A stretch of 31,960 bases of DNA from a bacterium (lineage in GTDB: Bacteria; Chlamydiota; Chlamydiia; Chlamydiales; Rhabdochlamydiaceae): the NCBI GenBank assembly GCA_021802305.1, contig JAKAAD010000001.1, positions 1 to 31,960 on the forward strand, written 5' to 3'. Each line of letters opens with the position of its first letter. The first letter of the stretch is position 1. This document shows positions 1 through 8,707 of the stretch, piece after piece. The position numbers and the translations under genes were made by a program. The notes under the pieces were generated by a model. The model saw only the letters and a program-made list of their open reading frames with translations, was not told where the DNA came from and did no database searches.

Positions 1-13
1 AGGATGATGTGCA

Positions 14-793
14 TTGCAGATCTTAATCCAAACCCAAGGCTTGAATATTCTCACCGATCCCATATGGTCAAATCGAGCAAGCCCTTATAAAAATATAGGA
101 CCAAAACGGTATAGCCCTCCGGGGATTCCCTTCGAAAAGCTTCCTCCAATAGATTTGGTTCTCATCACTCATAATCATTACGACCATTTGGACGTGAGCA
201 CCATCAAAAACATCTGCAATGCACATCATCCTAGAATCATTACACCTCTTGGAAATGATCGATTTCTTCCCCCTGAAGCGTATTCCATGAAAATTGAAAC
301 TCTTGATTGGCATAAATTCACAACAATCTCCGATGCCATAACTCTTCACCTTCTTCCTTGCCAACACTGGTCTGCAAGGGGCATTTTCGATAAAAATAAA
401 GCATTATGGGGAGTGTTTGTGATTGAAACTCCAGGAGGAAATATCTACTTTTGCGGCGACACTGGATATGAAAGAAACAACTTTTGTCAAGCACTCCAAC
501 AATTTGGCTCGTTTCGTTTTGCTGCACTACCAATAGGCGCTTACGAACCTCGTTGGTTGATGAAATACGCCCATATGAATCCTGAAGATGCCGTCCTTGC
601 TCATAAGGATTTAGGAGAACCCTACACTATCGCTACGCATTTTGAAACGTTTCAATTAACAGATGAAGGTTTTGACGATCCAAGAATTTCGTTATCTGTC
701 GCTTTGAATAAACATCTTATGAGCCCCCAAAAGTTCCGCGCATTAAAGATAGGAGAGGCGTGGATGGTGCCCGAAACCTCGACGAAGCCTTAG
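14..793 (+). CDS. MBL-fold metal-dependent hydrolase, N-terminally incomplete
   Basis: A metallo-beta-lactamase-fold hydrolase of the UlaG/RomA/NAPE-PLD-like group. The metal-binding motif HNHYDHLD is at residues about 53-60, with family blocks LTDPIWSNRASP before it and FCGDTGYE after it. Further conserved-looking histidines lie in CQHWSAR and THFETF. The substrate is unknown. Relatives usually have about 320-370 residues and begin some 80-90 residues before the LTDP block, including a GHA(T/S) strand. Here only 259 residues are open, the first possible start is a TTG at 14, and an in-frame TGA lies at 5-7. The gene is therefore either truncated or frameshifted just upstream of the window, or this stop is a sequence error. 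The 3' end overlaps the stop of the converging phosphoribosyltransferase gene by a few bases (790-793). Family assignment is firm; functionality is doubtful. Confidence 0.75.
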   Translation: MQILIQTQGLNILTDPIWSNRASPYKNIGPKRYSPPGIPFEKLPPIDLVLITHNHYDHLDVSTIKNICNAHHPRIITPLGNDRFLPPEAYSMKIETLDWHKFTTISDAITLHLLPCQHWSARGIFDKNKALWGVFVIETPGGNIYFCGDTGYERNNFCQALQQFGSFRFAALPIGAYEPRWLMKYAHMNPEDAVLAHKDLGEPYTIATHFETFQLTDEGFDDPRISLSVALNKHLMSPQKFRALKIGEAWMVPETSTKP

Positions 794-1428
794 TTACGCG
801 AGAGGTCTAATATCGAAACGATTTCTTCGTCACTCACTTGGTCAAATACACGATAAAAACAACCCACAGCTTCAAAAAAAGCAGGTGCGGAAAGGCAAAC
901 AACTTCATCTACCTCTTTTTCTAGTTTTTGCAATGCAGCGGATGCAGCAACCGGTACAGCGAGTATCAGCTTTTGCACACCCATGTCACGCATTGATCGT
1001 ATCGCAACGTGCATGCTTGCACCCGTCGCAATTCCATCATCTACTAGAATAACGATTTTCCCTTTGAGATCGGGAGCTGCTCTTTTTCCTCGATAAAGAG
1101 CAAGACGCTCCTTGAGAACTTTTCTTTGTTTCTCCGTCTCTTTTTGGAGGTAGCTTATCGGCACTCCGAGGAGTTGAATCAACGACTCATTAAATACTCC
1201 TTCGCCATCTTCCGCAATGGCCCCCAAAGCTAGCTCAGCATTGCGAGGAGCACCGATTTTGCGAACGACAATCGCATTGAGTGAAACGGCGAGTGCACGG
1301 GCTACCTCGTCAGCAATAACCATGCCTCCGCGCGCAAGTCCCAAAACAATGACATCTTTGCGCCCTTTGTACGACTGAAGGCGAGCTGCCAATTGTTTCC
1401 CAGCATCTCTCCTATCTTGAAACAACAT
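790..1428 (-). CDS. Phosphoribosyltransferase-family protein
   Basis: A 212-residue type I phosphoribosyltransferase fold protein. The PRPP-binding loop ILVDDGIATGAS is at residues 127-138, and the N-terminal part has the family block GLARGGMVIADEVARAL followed by VRKIGAP. This domain group is often annotated as 'phosphoribosyltransferase' or 'erythromycin esterase-associated' without a proven substrate. Purine or pyrimidine salvage is possible but cannot be claimed, since no base-specificity motif is recognisable. The predicted protein is soluble. It is transcribed leftward, diverges from murJ across a 40-bp gap and converges with the MBL gene, so it is probably a single-gene unit. Start ATG at 1428. 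Confidence 0.85.
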   Translation of the reverse strand: MLFQDRRDAGKQLAARLQSYKGRKDVIVLGLARGGMVIADEVARALAVSLNAIVVRKIGAPRNAELALGAIAEDGEGVFNESLIQLLGVPISYLQKETEKQRKVLKERLALYRGKRAAPDLKGKIVILVDDGIATGASMHVAIRSMRDMGVQKLILAVPVAASAALQKLEKEVDEVVCLSAPAFFEAVGCFYRVFDQVSDEEIVSILDLSRN

Positions 1429-1468
1429 ATGCCCTAATTATTGTACTCCGTTTAGAATTTGCAATAAT

Positions 1469-3079
1469 ATGTCCACTCACTTAGCCGAAGAAACACATGC
1501 CCACACAAGACGCTTTTTTTCAGGGACACTCCTCAGTCGCCTCAGTGGCTATGGCCGAGATTTTGCAATGGCCATATGTTTTGGCGATCATCCTTCCATC
1601 GCCTCCTTTATGATCGCATTTCGCATTGCAAATCTCCTGCGCCGCCTCGTTGCAGAAGGCCCTTTTCAATCGAGTTTTATTCCCTACTTCGAAGGCCTTC
1701 GCTTGCAAAATCCCGCAAACGCTATCGCTTCGTTTCGAAAGCTTTCAGCTTTTTTCCTCTCTATCCTTCTCATCGTGGTGATCGCGGCAGAAATAAGTAC
1801 ACAACTCCTCTTCCTTTCAGATACAATTTCTCCTGAGAAGAGAGAAATTGTTCATCTTTCCAGGATCCTCTTTCCAAGCATTCTCTTCATCTGTCTCTAC
1901 GGCATGAATAGCTCTCTCTTACAATGCTACGGCCATTTTTTTCTTTCGGGAATCGCACCTGCCGTTCTCAATGTGGTATGGATCGTTGCAACGTTCTTTT
2001 TGCGCAACCACCACCCCTCTTTTGCTATGGAGATTCTTGCAGGATGTATCGTTTTAGGCTTCGCCACGCAATGGGCTTTCACTCTGCCCACGACTCTGCG
2101 CTATTCATCTGCTCCTTTCAAAGAATGGATTCCCCTGCGTTTCCCTTCAGAACTCAAACACTTGCTGACTTCTTTTTCTCTCATTGCTATTGGGATAGGG
2201 GCTGCTCAAGTAAATGCCTTCATCGATGCACTATTTGCAAAAGCAGCTCATCCGAGTGGCCCTGTCTACCTTTGGTATGCTTTTCGCATGGAGCAACTCG
2301 CTCTTGCTATTTTCGGCATTGCCTGTGTAACAACCATTGTGCCAAAACTATCTCACTACATTAAAGGAGGTGACTTTGCCAATGCTCGGTTTTTATTTTC
2401 TTTCAGCTTTCAACGCATTATTTCGATCATGATCCCATGCACATTTGCCATACTCATGCTAGGAGGAAGCGCACTGAACTTAAGTTATGGAAGAGGTCAG
2501 TTTTCCCAAGAAGCCCTCGTGCGCACAACGATGTGTTTATGGGCCTACGCACTAGGGCTTCTGCCAAGCGCAATGACTATCCTTTATTCTTCTCTTTTTT
2601 ATGCGCAAGGCCATTTCCGGTTTCCTACCCGCATATCCCTTATTTCCATTGCGGTGCATATTTCTCTAAATATTTTTTTCATTCTTGTACTCCATCTTGG
2701 GGCTACAAGCATTGCTCTCAGCACGAGCATCAGCGCCTGGCTGCAGTATGTGGCATTGCAAAAGAGAGCTGCAACGATGGGATGGACCTCAACTATGCAT
2801 TTCTCTCGCGTTCTTTTCATTATTGCCGCTAGCCTCGTTGCCTCATTCTCTGTTCTAGTGGTCTACGCATGGCTACAGAACCTCTCCTTGATCATCGAGC
2901 TCCCCACTCATTTTTTCGCGCGGACGTTCACGCGCCAAGCTATAGAGTTCCTCCTACCCGCCTTTACTTTCTTGCTTGCGCTCTTTTTCTTTGCCATAAG
3001 CACCCGCAACAAAGATCTCCTAGAAGTTTTTCGCTTCTTTTTTGGACGCTCCTTGCTCCGAAAAATAAATCTTCAGTAA
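1469..3079 (+). CDS. murJ: Lipid II flippase MurJ (MviN)
   Basis: A polytopic inner-membrane protein of 536 residues in the MATE-like MOP superfamily, which flips the peptidoglycan precursor lipid II across the inner membrane. The N-terminal block FSGTLLSRLSGYGRDFAMA and the following basic FRIANLLRRLVAEGPFQSS segment are typical of MurJ. About 13-14 hydrophobic helices run through the rest. In chlamydiae it supports the small amount of peptidoglycan used for division, which agrees with murI at the other end of this window. Length is in the usual 500-550 range. It diverges from the phosphoribosyltransferase gene and is followed by tRNA-Ser 20 bp downstream. Several overlapping ORFs inside it in other frames have no family features. 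Confidence 0.95.
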   Translation: MSTHLAEETHAHTRRFFSGTLLSRLSGYGRDFAMAICFGDHPSIASFMIAFRIANLLRRLVAEGPFQSSFIPYFEGLRLQNPANAIASFRKLSAFFLSILLIVVIAAEISTQLLFLSDTISPEKREIVHLSRILFPSILFICLYGMNSSLLQCYGHFFLSGIAPAVLNVVWIVATFFLRNHHPSFAMEILAGCIVLGFATQWAFTLPTTLRYSSAPFKEWIPLRFPSELKHLLTSFSLIAIGIGAAQVNAFIDALFAKAAHPSGPVYLWYAFRMEQLALAIFGIACVTTIVPKLSHYIKGGDFANARFLFSFSFQRIISIMIPCTFAILMLGGSALNLSYGRGQFSQEALVRTTMCLWAYALGLLPSAMTILYSSLFYAQGHFRFPTRISLISIAVHISLNIFFILVLHLGATSIALSTSISAWLQYVALQKRAATMGWTSTMHFSRVLFIIAASLVASFSVLVVYAWLQNLSLIIELPTHFFARTFTRQAIEFLLPAFTFLLALFFFAISTRNKDLLEVFRFFFGRSLLRKINLQ

Positions 3080-3099
3080 GCTTTAACCCATATTGCTAT

Positions 3100-3188
3100 G
3101 GAAAGATGGCTGAGCGGCCGAAGGCACGTCCCTGCTAAGGACGCGTACCGATTAAACGGTACCGTGGGTTCAAATCCCACTCTTTCCG
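3100..3188 (+). tRNA. tRNA-Ser (anticodon GCU)
   Basis: A cloverleaf can be drawn by eye. The 7-bp acceptor stem pairs GGAAAGA (3100-3106) with TCTTTCC (3181-3187), and the discriminator base is G3188. The anticodon stem pairs CGTCC with GGACG around loop CTGCTAA, placing anticodon GCT at 3134-3136. There is a long class II variable arm (pairing CGTACCG with CGGTACC) and a T-arm GTGGG-TTCAAAT-CCCAC. The long variable arm and the anticodon give serine, reading AGC/AGU. CCA is not encoded. It lies between murJ and dnaB on the same strand, 63 bp before the dnaB start. Confidence 0.97.
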
Positions 3189-3251
3189 TTTCATCTCGTG
3201 CAAGAGACCCATTTTTGACGAACATTCGACATTTAGTATGATGGAGGATCT

Positions 3252-4673
3252 ATGGAAGAAAAAGTAAAAGCTCCTCCTCATTCCAAAGAAGCAGAGATGA
3301 TCGTTCTGGGGTCTATGCTCACGAACATCGATAGTTTAAACGTTGCCGCCGATCAACTCATCGATCAAGACTTCTATTTCAGCGAACACAAAGTCATCTT
3401 TCAATCGCTAAAGCAAGCCTATTGCAACGATAAACCCGCCGATGTGCATCTTGTTGCAGAAGATCTCAAGAGACAAAATCAATTGACGACCATTGGAGGG
3501 ATTGGCTATCTCACCACACTCGCACAATATGCAGGAACATCTGCCTATATCGAAGAATACGTTGATCTCGTCCGTGCAAAATCTGTATTGCGAAAGATGA
3601 TTTTCACTTCCCAAGAAATTGAGCGCTCTGCTTTGAAAGAACCTGATGATGTCCACGCATTGCTCGACGATGCACAAGCAAAATTCTTTCACATTAGCCA
3701 AACGGTAAACCCTGGATCCGGCGTCCTGGTCAAAGATCTCTTAGGCGGTACGCGTTCTTCTTCTCAATTGCCCTACCTCAAAGAGCTGCAAGAACGGCAA
3801 GAACATTTTCAAGCCAAAGGGGTTGATGGCCTAGTAGTGACTGGAATCCCTTCTCACTTCATCGATCTAGACAAAATCATCGACGGACTCGGTCCCTCCA
3901 ATCTCATCATTCTTGCAGCAAGGCCCGGTATGGGAAAAACCAACTTTGCCCTCAATATTGGAGAAAATGTCGCATTTAAAAGTCACCTCCCTGTAGGGAT
4001 CTTTACCTTGGAAATGACTGCAGAACAATTACTCCACAGAATGATTTGTAGTCAGTCCGAAGTAGAATCGGACAAAATTCGCACGGGCTCTTTAGATGGC
4101 GTAGAATATCAGCGCGTTGTTGCTACTGTGAATCGCATGATGGAAGAGACGATTGTCATTGATGACCAATCCGGTTTAAAAATTACGGATTTACGCGCCC
4201 GAGCACGCCGCATGAAAGAAAAGTACGACATTCAATTTCTCATCATTGATTACCTCCAGCTCATCTCTGGATCTGGCCAAATGCGAAGCAATGAAAACCG
4301 TCAAAATGAAATTTCTGAGATTTCTAGAATGCTCAAAGCACTTGCTCGAGAATTACACATCCCCATTCTTTGTTGTGCACAGCTTTCTCGCAAAGTCGAA
4401 GAACGACAAGGGCATCGTCCATTGCTTAGCGACCTACGCGAATCAGGCAGTATTGAACAAGATTGCGACATCGCACTCCTCATCTTTCGAAGAGAGTACT
4501 ATGATGAGCGCGACCATCCGGGGCTTGCAGAAATTATCATTGCAAAAAACAGGCATGGTGCCACAGGAACAGTGAAATTAACCTATCGCAAAGAAGTAGC
4601 CCAATTTGTAAACTTTTCTCCAATCGATGCCTTAGTAGAGCCCTCCCATGGCAATTCTAAAATTAACTTTTAA
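3252..4673 (+). CDS. dnaB: Replicative DNA helicase DnaB
   Basis: A hexameric 5'-3' helicase that opens the replication fork and binds primase, 473 residues, the normal length. The N-terminal DnaB domain starts with PPHSKEAEMIVLGSML. The RecA-like core has Walker A ARPGMGKT at residues 223-230, Walker B ending in FLIIDYLQL with Asp near 333, and DLRESGSIEQDCDIALLIFR (the arginine-finger region) near 396-415. A good ribosome site, GGAGG, precedes the ATG at 3252. No intein or insertion is present. Its placement before mnmG and lplA matches Chlamydia as I recall it (CT497-CT499). Confidence 0.97.
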   Translation: MEEKVKAPPHSKEAEMIVLGSMLTNIDSLNVAADQLIDQDFYFSEHKVIFQSLKQAYCNDKPADVHLVAEDLKRQNQLTTIGGIGYLTTLAQYAGTSAYIEEYVDLVRAKSVLRKMIFTSQEIERSALKEPDDVHALLDDAQAKFFHISQTVNPGSGVLVKDLLGGTRSSSQLPYLKELQERQEHFQAKGVDGLVVTGIPSHFIDLDKIIDGLGPSNLIILAARPGMGKTNFALNIGENVAFKSHLPVGIFTLEMTAEQLLHRMICSQSEVESDKIRTGSLDGVEYQRVVATVNRMMEETIVIDDQSGLKITDLRARARRMKEKYDIQFLIIDYLQLISGSGQMRSNENRQNEISEISRMLKALARELHIPILCCAQLSRKVEERQGHRPLLSDLRESGSIEQDCDIALLIFRREYYDERDHPGLAEIIIAKNRHGATGTVKLTYRKEVAQFVNFSPIDALVEPSHGNSKINF

Positions 4674-4694
4674 CAAAATGCCTGTTTTAACGAC

Positions 4695-4723
4695 TTGCAC
4701 CTTTCTTTGGACCCTGATAGAAT
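4695..4723 (+). promoter_or_regulatory. Candidate sigma-66/70-type promoter before the mini-protein and mnmG
   Basis: A TTGCAC (4695-4700) and a TAGAAT (4718-4723) are separated by 17 bp, a good match to the major sigma-factor consensus. They lie 31 bp before the 28-residue ORF at 4754 and after the dnaB stop, so they could drive the mini-protein, mnmG and lplA. Seen by eye only; no transcription evidence. Confidence 0.4.
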
Positions 4724-4753
4724 TGGCCTCCTTGCAAGGAATGTGATATACTC

Positions 4754-4840
4754 ATGTCTTCCGTAAAGAAGAAAAGAAAAGCAAAGATCGCAAAGCACAA
4801 AAGAAAAAAACGACGCCGTCGCGATCGCCACAAAACATAA
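4754..4840 (+). CDS. 28-residue basic protein, AURKAIP1/COX24-domain (bS22-like) type
   Basis: A very short ORF opening MSSVKKKRKAKIAKHKRKK and ending RRRRDRHKT, almost entirely Lys, Arg and His. This is the pattern of the AURKAIP1/COX24 domain, SSVKKKRRxKxxKHKxRKRxRRxRHK. That domain is known as a tiny accessory protein of mitochondrial and some bacterial small ribosomal subunits (mycobacterial bS22). The inferred role is an rRNA-contacting ribosome component. It sits in the gap between dnaB and mnmG, 22 bp before the mnmG start. An AAGGA at 4736-4740 is a rather distant (13 nt) ribosome site. The gene is below normal ORF length cut-offs and easily missed. A chance Lys/Arg-rich reading of an A-rich leader is the alternative, but the motif match is specific. 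Confidence 0.8.
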   Translation: MSSVKKKRKAKIAKHKRKKRRRRDRHKT

Positions 4841-4862
4841 AAAATTTCTTCACGGATAGACC

Positions 4863-6701
4863 ATGGGATGGACATATCCGGAAAGTTTTGATGTCATCGT
4901 AGTCGGAGCTGGTCACGCTGGCTGTGAGGCTGCGTACGCTTCTGCCAAAATGGGCGCCAAAACGCTCCTTCTCACGATGAATCTCGATACCATTGCAAAG
5001 ATGAGCTGCAACCCTGCCATCGGCGGCTCTGCAAAAGGTCATCTCGTACGCGAAATTGATGCGTTAGGCGGCATCATGGGAAAAGTCGCGGATGAAACTG
5101 GCATTCAATTTCGCATGCTCAATCGCTCTAAAGGCCCTGCCGTCTGGTCGCCTCGTGCACAAACCGATAAACAGACGTACAGCCTTGCCATGAAGAGGCG
5201 ATTAGAGCAAGTCGATCATCTTTTTCTCAAGCAAGGAACGATTGACGATTTGCTAATCGAAAAAGAACGCGTCATTGGCTTATCTACCACTGACGGCATT
5301 ACCTATCTTGGAAATGCAGTCATCCTTTCTTCTGGTACATTTTTGCGTGGGCGCATCCATATTGGCCAAATAGAACTCGATGGGGGAAGAGCAGGAGATC
5401 AACCATCTATCGGCCTTTCTGCAGCCCTAGAAAAAAGAGGTTTAGTACTTGGGCGATTAAAAACAGGAACTCCGCCGCGCATCCATCGACGAAGCATTGA
5501 TCTCTCCTGCATGCAAGAACAAGCTGGAGAAAAGGATGTACGCTTTTCCTTTGATCCTCCCGACGCTCCCACGCTTCCTCAAGTTTCTTGCTACATCGTT
5601 TACACCAATGAAGCTACCAAAAAAATCATCCAAGAAAATGTCCATCTCTCAGCTATGTATTCTGGAAAAATTCAAAGCGTAGGTCCTCGCTATTGTCCCT
5701 CTATCGAAGATAAGATCGTGCGCTTTGAAGATAAGGAACGGCACCAAATATTCATGGAGCCAGAAGGCATACATACGCAAGAAATCTATGTGAATGGCCT
5801 TTCCTCCTCTCTTCCTTTTGATGTGCAATTGCGAGCACTTCGCACAATCGATGGATGTCAACGTGCAGAAGTGTTACGCCCTGCTTATGCCATTGAATAC
5901 GACTATGCAAAAAGTGGCCAACTCACTGCAGCACTCGAAACAAAGAGAATCGAAGGATTGTTTTTTGCAGGGCAAATTAATGGCACAACGGGATATGAAG
6001 AAGCAGCTGCCCAGGGCCTTATTGCAGGGATCAATGCCGCTTTGAAAGTGCAAAGAAAACCCCCTTTTCTTCTCAAACGCTCTGATAGCATGATTGGCGT
6101 CATGATAGATGACCTCATCTCTAAAGATCACCAAAGCCCCTATCGCATGTTTACGAGCCTTTCAGAATATCGTCTCCTATTACGCCAAGATAATGCGGAT
6201 CTTCGTTTGCGAAGCTATGGAGCACAATTAGGCCTCATCAATGCTGCGCAACTCAAGCACGTCGAAGAGAAAAAAATAGCCATTCGCGAAGGAATCCACA
6301 CATTGACCGCCTTACATCGAACCATAGAAGGCAAAAGCCTCAACATAGCTCAGCTCCTCGCAAGACCCGATTGGGATTATGAGAGATTACGCTCAACATT
6401 TCCCGAGTCTATCCCTGTTTTAGATCCCGAGATTCAATTACAGATCGAAATCGAACTCAAATATGCAGGATACATTGAAAGACAAGAGCGAGAAGTCGAA
6501 AAACTTGCCCAAGTAGAATCTATTTCTCTTCCTGCAACCTTGGATTTTCGCACTGTCGTAGGCTTGGGATCGGAAGCCATTGAAACGCTAGAACGATTTC
6601 GCCCTCAAAATTTAGGCCAAGCTTCCCGTTTATCTGGAATTTCTCCTGCGGACATCACCGTACTTCGCGTTTGGTTGCAAGCAAAGCGAGGTGCCTCATG
6701 A
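4863..6701 (+). CDS. mnmG: tRNA uridine-5-carboxymethylaminomethyl modification enzyme MnmG (GidA)
   Basis: The FAD-binding partner of MnmE that installs cmnm5/nm5 at U34 of tRNAs reading two-codon boxes. It has 612 residues, the usual length. The Rossmann dinucleotide motif VVGAGHAGCEAA is at residues 13-24, and AKMSCNPAIGGSAKGHLVREID follows at about 47-68. Further on are LKTGTPPRIHRR and GPRYCPSIEDK, and GLFFAGQINGTTGYEEAAAQG in the second FAD motif. The C-terminal helical domain includes RPQNLGQASRLSGISPADI. Its TGA stop overlaps the ATG of lplA by 4 bp, so the two genes are translationally coupled. No MnmE gene is in the window. Confidence 0.97.
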   Translation: MGWTYPESFDVIVVGAGHAGCEAAYASAKMGAKTLLLTMNLDTIAKMSCNPAIGGSAKGHLVREIDALGGIMGKVADETGIQFRMLNRSKGPAVWSPRAQTDKQTYSLAMKRRLEQVDHLFLKQGTIDDLLIEKERVIGLSTTDGITYLGNAVILSSGTFLRGRIHIGQIELDGGRAGDQPSIGLSAALEKRGLVLGRLKTGTPPRIHRRSIDLSCMQEQAGEKDVRFSFDPPDAPTLPQVSCYIVYTNEATKKIIQENVHLSAMYSGKIQSVGPRYCPSIEDKIVRFEDKERHQIFMEPEGIHTQEIYVNGLSSSLPFDVQLRALRTIDGCQRAEVLRPAYAIEYDYAKSGQLTAALETKRIEGLFFAGQINGTTGYEEAAAQGLIAGINAALKVQRKPPFLLKRSDSMIGVMIDDLISKDHQSPYRMFTSLSEYRLLLRQDNADLRLRSYGAQLGLINAAQLKHVEEKKIAIREGIHTLTALHRTIEGKSLNIAQLLARPDWDYERLRSTFPESIPVLDPEIQLQIEIELKYAGYIERQEREVEKLAQVESISLPATLDFRTVVGLGSEAIETLERFRPQNLGQASRLSGISPADITVLRVWLQAKRGAS

Positions 6702-7408
6702 GTTTTCACGTGATTCATTTGCAGAACGCTCCTATTTACGAACAACTTCTTCTCGAAGAAACCCTTCTTCACAGTGATACTCGCAATTGGTGCATGATTA
6801 GCCAGGGCTCTCCTCCTTCGATTGTCCTCGGCATTTCAGGGAAAAAGCACGAACTTGTCGACTGCGCTGCTGCAAAAAAAAGAGGAATTCCGCTCGTTAA
6901 GCGCTTTAGCGGAGGAGGAACCGTCGTTGTGGACGAAGCAACCCTATTCATCACATTTATTTGCCAAAAGAGTTTTCATACTTTTCCCGCATTTCCAGAA
7001 CCGATCCTTCGTTGGGGAGAAGAGATGTACAAGGACCTTCTCCCCCATCCGGAATTTGCCTTGCGAGAAAACGATTTTGTCATTGGCCATAAAAAGTGCG
7101 GCGGAAATGCGCAATACATCAAAAAAGAACGCTGGCTCCTTCATACTTCTTTTCTCTGGGATTACTCTTCTGCGCATATGGATTTGCTTTTGATGCCCAA
7201 AAAAACGCCTGTGTATCGTGCTGGACGCAAGCATTCGGATTTTCTCTGCCGTTTGAAAGACTTCTTCCCTTCCAAAGAGGAGCTCATACAAAACTTCTTG
7301 CGCACTCTCTCTACCCAATACGAGCTTGTATATCACTCTTTCGAAGAAGTCCGCTCCTTTCTCACACCAGGATCTCGGATCGCAACAGAACTGCTTACAA
7401 CTCCCTAA
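6698..7408 (+). CDS. lplA: Lipoate-protein ligase A family protein
   Basis: A biotin/lipoate ligase-fold enzyme that attaches lipoate to E2 and H proteins, 236 residues. Visible motifs are KRFSGGGTVVVDEATLF (lipoate/adenylate loop), ENDFVIGHKKCGGNAQYI with the expected lysine, and LLHTSFLWDYS. The start is taken as ATG 6698 because it overlaps the mnmG stop (ATGA) and follows a GAGG. The reading frame is open back to a TTG at 6671, but that would lie inside mnmG and adds no family sequence. It corresponds to Chlamydia lplA (CT499), by which an intracellular bacterium uses host lipoate. Whether it can adenylate free lipoate by itself is not visible. Confidence 0.9.
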   Translation: MSFHVIHLQNAPIYEQLLLEETLLHSDTRNWCMISQGSPPSIVLGISGKKHELVDCAAAKKRGIPLVKRFSGGGTVVVDEATLFITFICQKSFHTFPAFPEPILRWGEEMYKDLLPHPEFALRENDFVIGHKKCGGNAQYIKKERWLLHTSFLWDYSSAHMDLLLMPKKTPVYRAGRKHSDFLCRLKDFFPSKEELIQNFLRTLSTQYELVYHSFEEVRSFLTPGSRIATELLTTP

Positions 7409-7464
7409 CTACACGCAAATGCATTCAAAAATTGTTTGTTATAGAGAAACCCCCATTTTGAGGT

Positions 7465-7855
7465 TCATTTGTGTATAAGTAGAGCTCGTAGTGCATCATC
7501 TGGATGGGCAAGAGTTGCAGTTGCATACAACGGTCTTGAATCAAGTTTTTCCATCGATACATATTCTCTTCCCCAAAATCGAATCCCAAAAGAAGATTTG
7601 GGATGCTCTTGGAGAAATTGATGTAAGCTTTTCAATGTAGAACCATGATTGCTTTTTACTTCCACTGGAAGAATCATTCTGTCTGATTCAATGAGATAGT
7701 CTACCTCTGCTAAAGATCCCTTTGCTTCTCTTTTCACAAGAAGTTCTTTCCCTACAAATGCTTCTATAATCGCTCCTTGATTGATCAAATCCTTATTAAT
7801 GCGCTATGAGGTAAAGCCAGATTGATTTTTGCGAGGAATACCATTCTTGAATACG
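7465..7855 (-). pseudogene. Remnant of an AAA ATPase / DUF4143 protein (C-terminal part)
   Basis: The open part (7465-7788, leftward) encodes INQGAIIEAFVGKELL followed by EVDYLIES and LPVEVKSN. This is the nuclease-like C-terminal DUF4143 block with an ExK pair, found at the end of bacterial ATPases usually near 380-430 residues. Upstream in the same frame RINKDLINQG continues, but a TAG precedes it. Before that, KNGIPRKNQSGF still resembles the family's NGIPL segment. About 30 residues between these two blocks are missing, and the whole ATPase domain is gone. Similarity ends at the 32-bp repeat at 7856. It is a decayed fragment, not a functional gene. Confidence 0.7.
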
Positions 7856-7887
7856 ATTGACAGAAGCTTAGTTGTACAAGAGGCCTA
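7856..7887 (-). repeat. 32-bp imperfect inverted repeat, left copy (probable IS end)
   Basis: On the minus strand it reads TAGGCCTCTTGTACAACTAA and continues into AGCTTCTGTCAAT. It matches the right copy at 11336-11367 with three mismatches in 32 bp. Its inner side faces sdhB. It resembles an insertion-sequence terminus, but no transposase is attached. Confidence 0.75.
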
Positions 7888-7915
7888 AGATAAATCAAAA
7901 GGATTTCTCTCTCGA

Positions 7916-8689
7916 TCACTCCGGATCGCTCACGTCAGGCAAACTCACCATATCCTTAAGTGCCTGACCTGCTACGGTTCGTCCTATCACAGCAAGAGAT
8001 TCTGTCAGAGGAATTTTCTTAGGACAAACACGTCGGCAATTTTGTGCATTGCCGCAATCGCTAATTCCTCCTTCGTCCATAAGTGGACGAAGGCGTGATG
8101 CCTTCATATGCTTACCTACCGGGTGAGCATTGAATAGCCTTGCTTGAGAAATCGCCGCAGGGCCAATGTATTTAGAATGACTGTTGACCTGTGGGCAGGC
8201 TTCTAAACAGCAGCCACAAGTCATGCAAGTAGAAAGCACATACCGAATCTCTTGTAAAGCGGGACTAATTTTAGGACCAAAACCATGGTCAAGCGCATCA
8301 TCTGCATCCATCCACGCGCGTACCGTTTTTAAATCTTCAAACATCTTGGAACGATCAACGACAAGATCCTTTATCAGTGGGAACTTGGTAAACGGAGCGA
8401 GTGCAATGACTGAGCGCTTTGTCTGATCGAGAATTTGATCTACAAGCGCAGCGCAAGCCTGCCGCGGCCACCCATTGATCAACATGGAACACGAACCACA
8501 GACTTCTTCTAAACATCCTTGTTCCCATGCAATAGGGGTGACGCGTTCTCCTTTGCGATTGACTGGTTTTTTTTGTATGTCGGATAAGCACGAGGTGATG
8601 TTGTAAAACGGTTTTACTTCTAGCTCGAATTCTTCCCAATATTGTCTATTTTTTGTGCCACGATAAACTCGCAAAATAAATTTTTTCAT
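7916..8689 (-). CDS. sdhB: Succinate dehydrogenase iron-sulfur subunit SdhB
   Basis: The electron-transfer subunit of complex II, joining FAD in SdhA to quinone at SdhC. The [2Fe-2S] cluster ligands are in GCLEEVCGSCSM and RQAC. The [4Fe-4S] and [3Fe-4S] ligands are in TCMTCGCCLEACP and DCGNAQNCRRVCPKKIP, so all expected cysteines are present. With the start at 8689 (MKKFILRVYRG) it has 257 residues, the usual length; the frame is also open to an ATG at 8713. It diverges from the ATPase gene with only 18 bp between starts, or a 6-bp ATGCAT shared by both starts if the long form is used. In Chlamydia sdhB sits beside sdhA; here sdhA is 7.4 kb away. Confidence 0.93.
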   Translation of the reverse strand: MKKFILRVYRGTKNRQYWEEFELEVKPFYNITSCLSDIQKKPVNRKGERVTPIAWEQGCLEEVCGSCSMLINGWPRQACAALVDQILDQTKRSVIALAPFTKFPLIKDLVVDRSKMFEDLKTVRAWMDADDALDHGFGPKISPALQEIRYVLSTCMTCGCCLEACPQVNSHSKYIGPAAISQARLFNAHPVGKHMKASRLRPLMDEGGISDCGNAQNCRRVCPKKIPLTESLAVIGRTVAGQALKDMVSLPDVSDPE

Positions 8690-8707
8690 ATAAGTTGGTA
8701 TACACAA

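Noticed and set aside
1924..2832. Two forward ORFs of 131-146 codons inside murJ in other frames
   Set aside because: They are Cys/Arg/Ser/His-rich, match no family and lie wholly within the clear murJ frame.
4687..5042. Leftward ORFs over the dnaB-mnmG gap and the mnmG start
   Set aside because: They are complements of the Lys/Arg-rich mini-protein and of mnmG; the forward frame carries the recognisable COX24 pattern.
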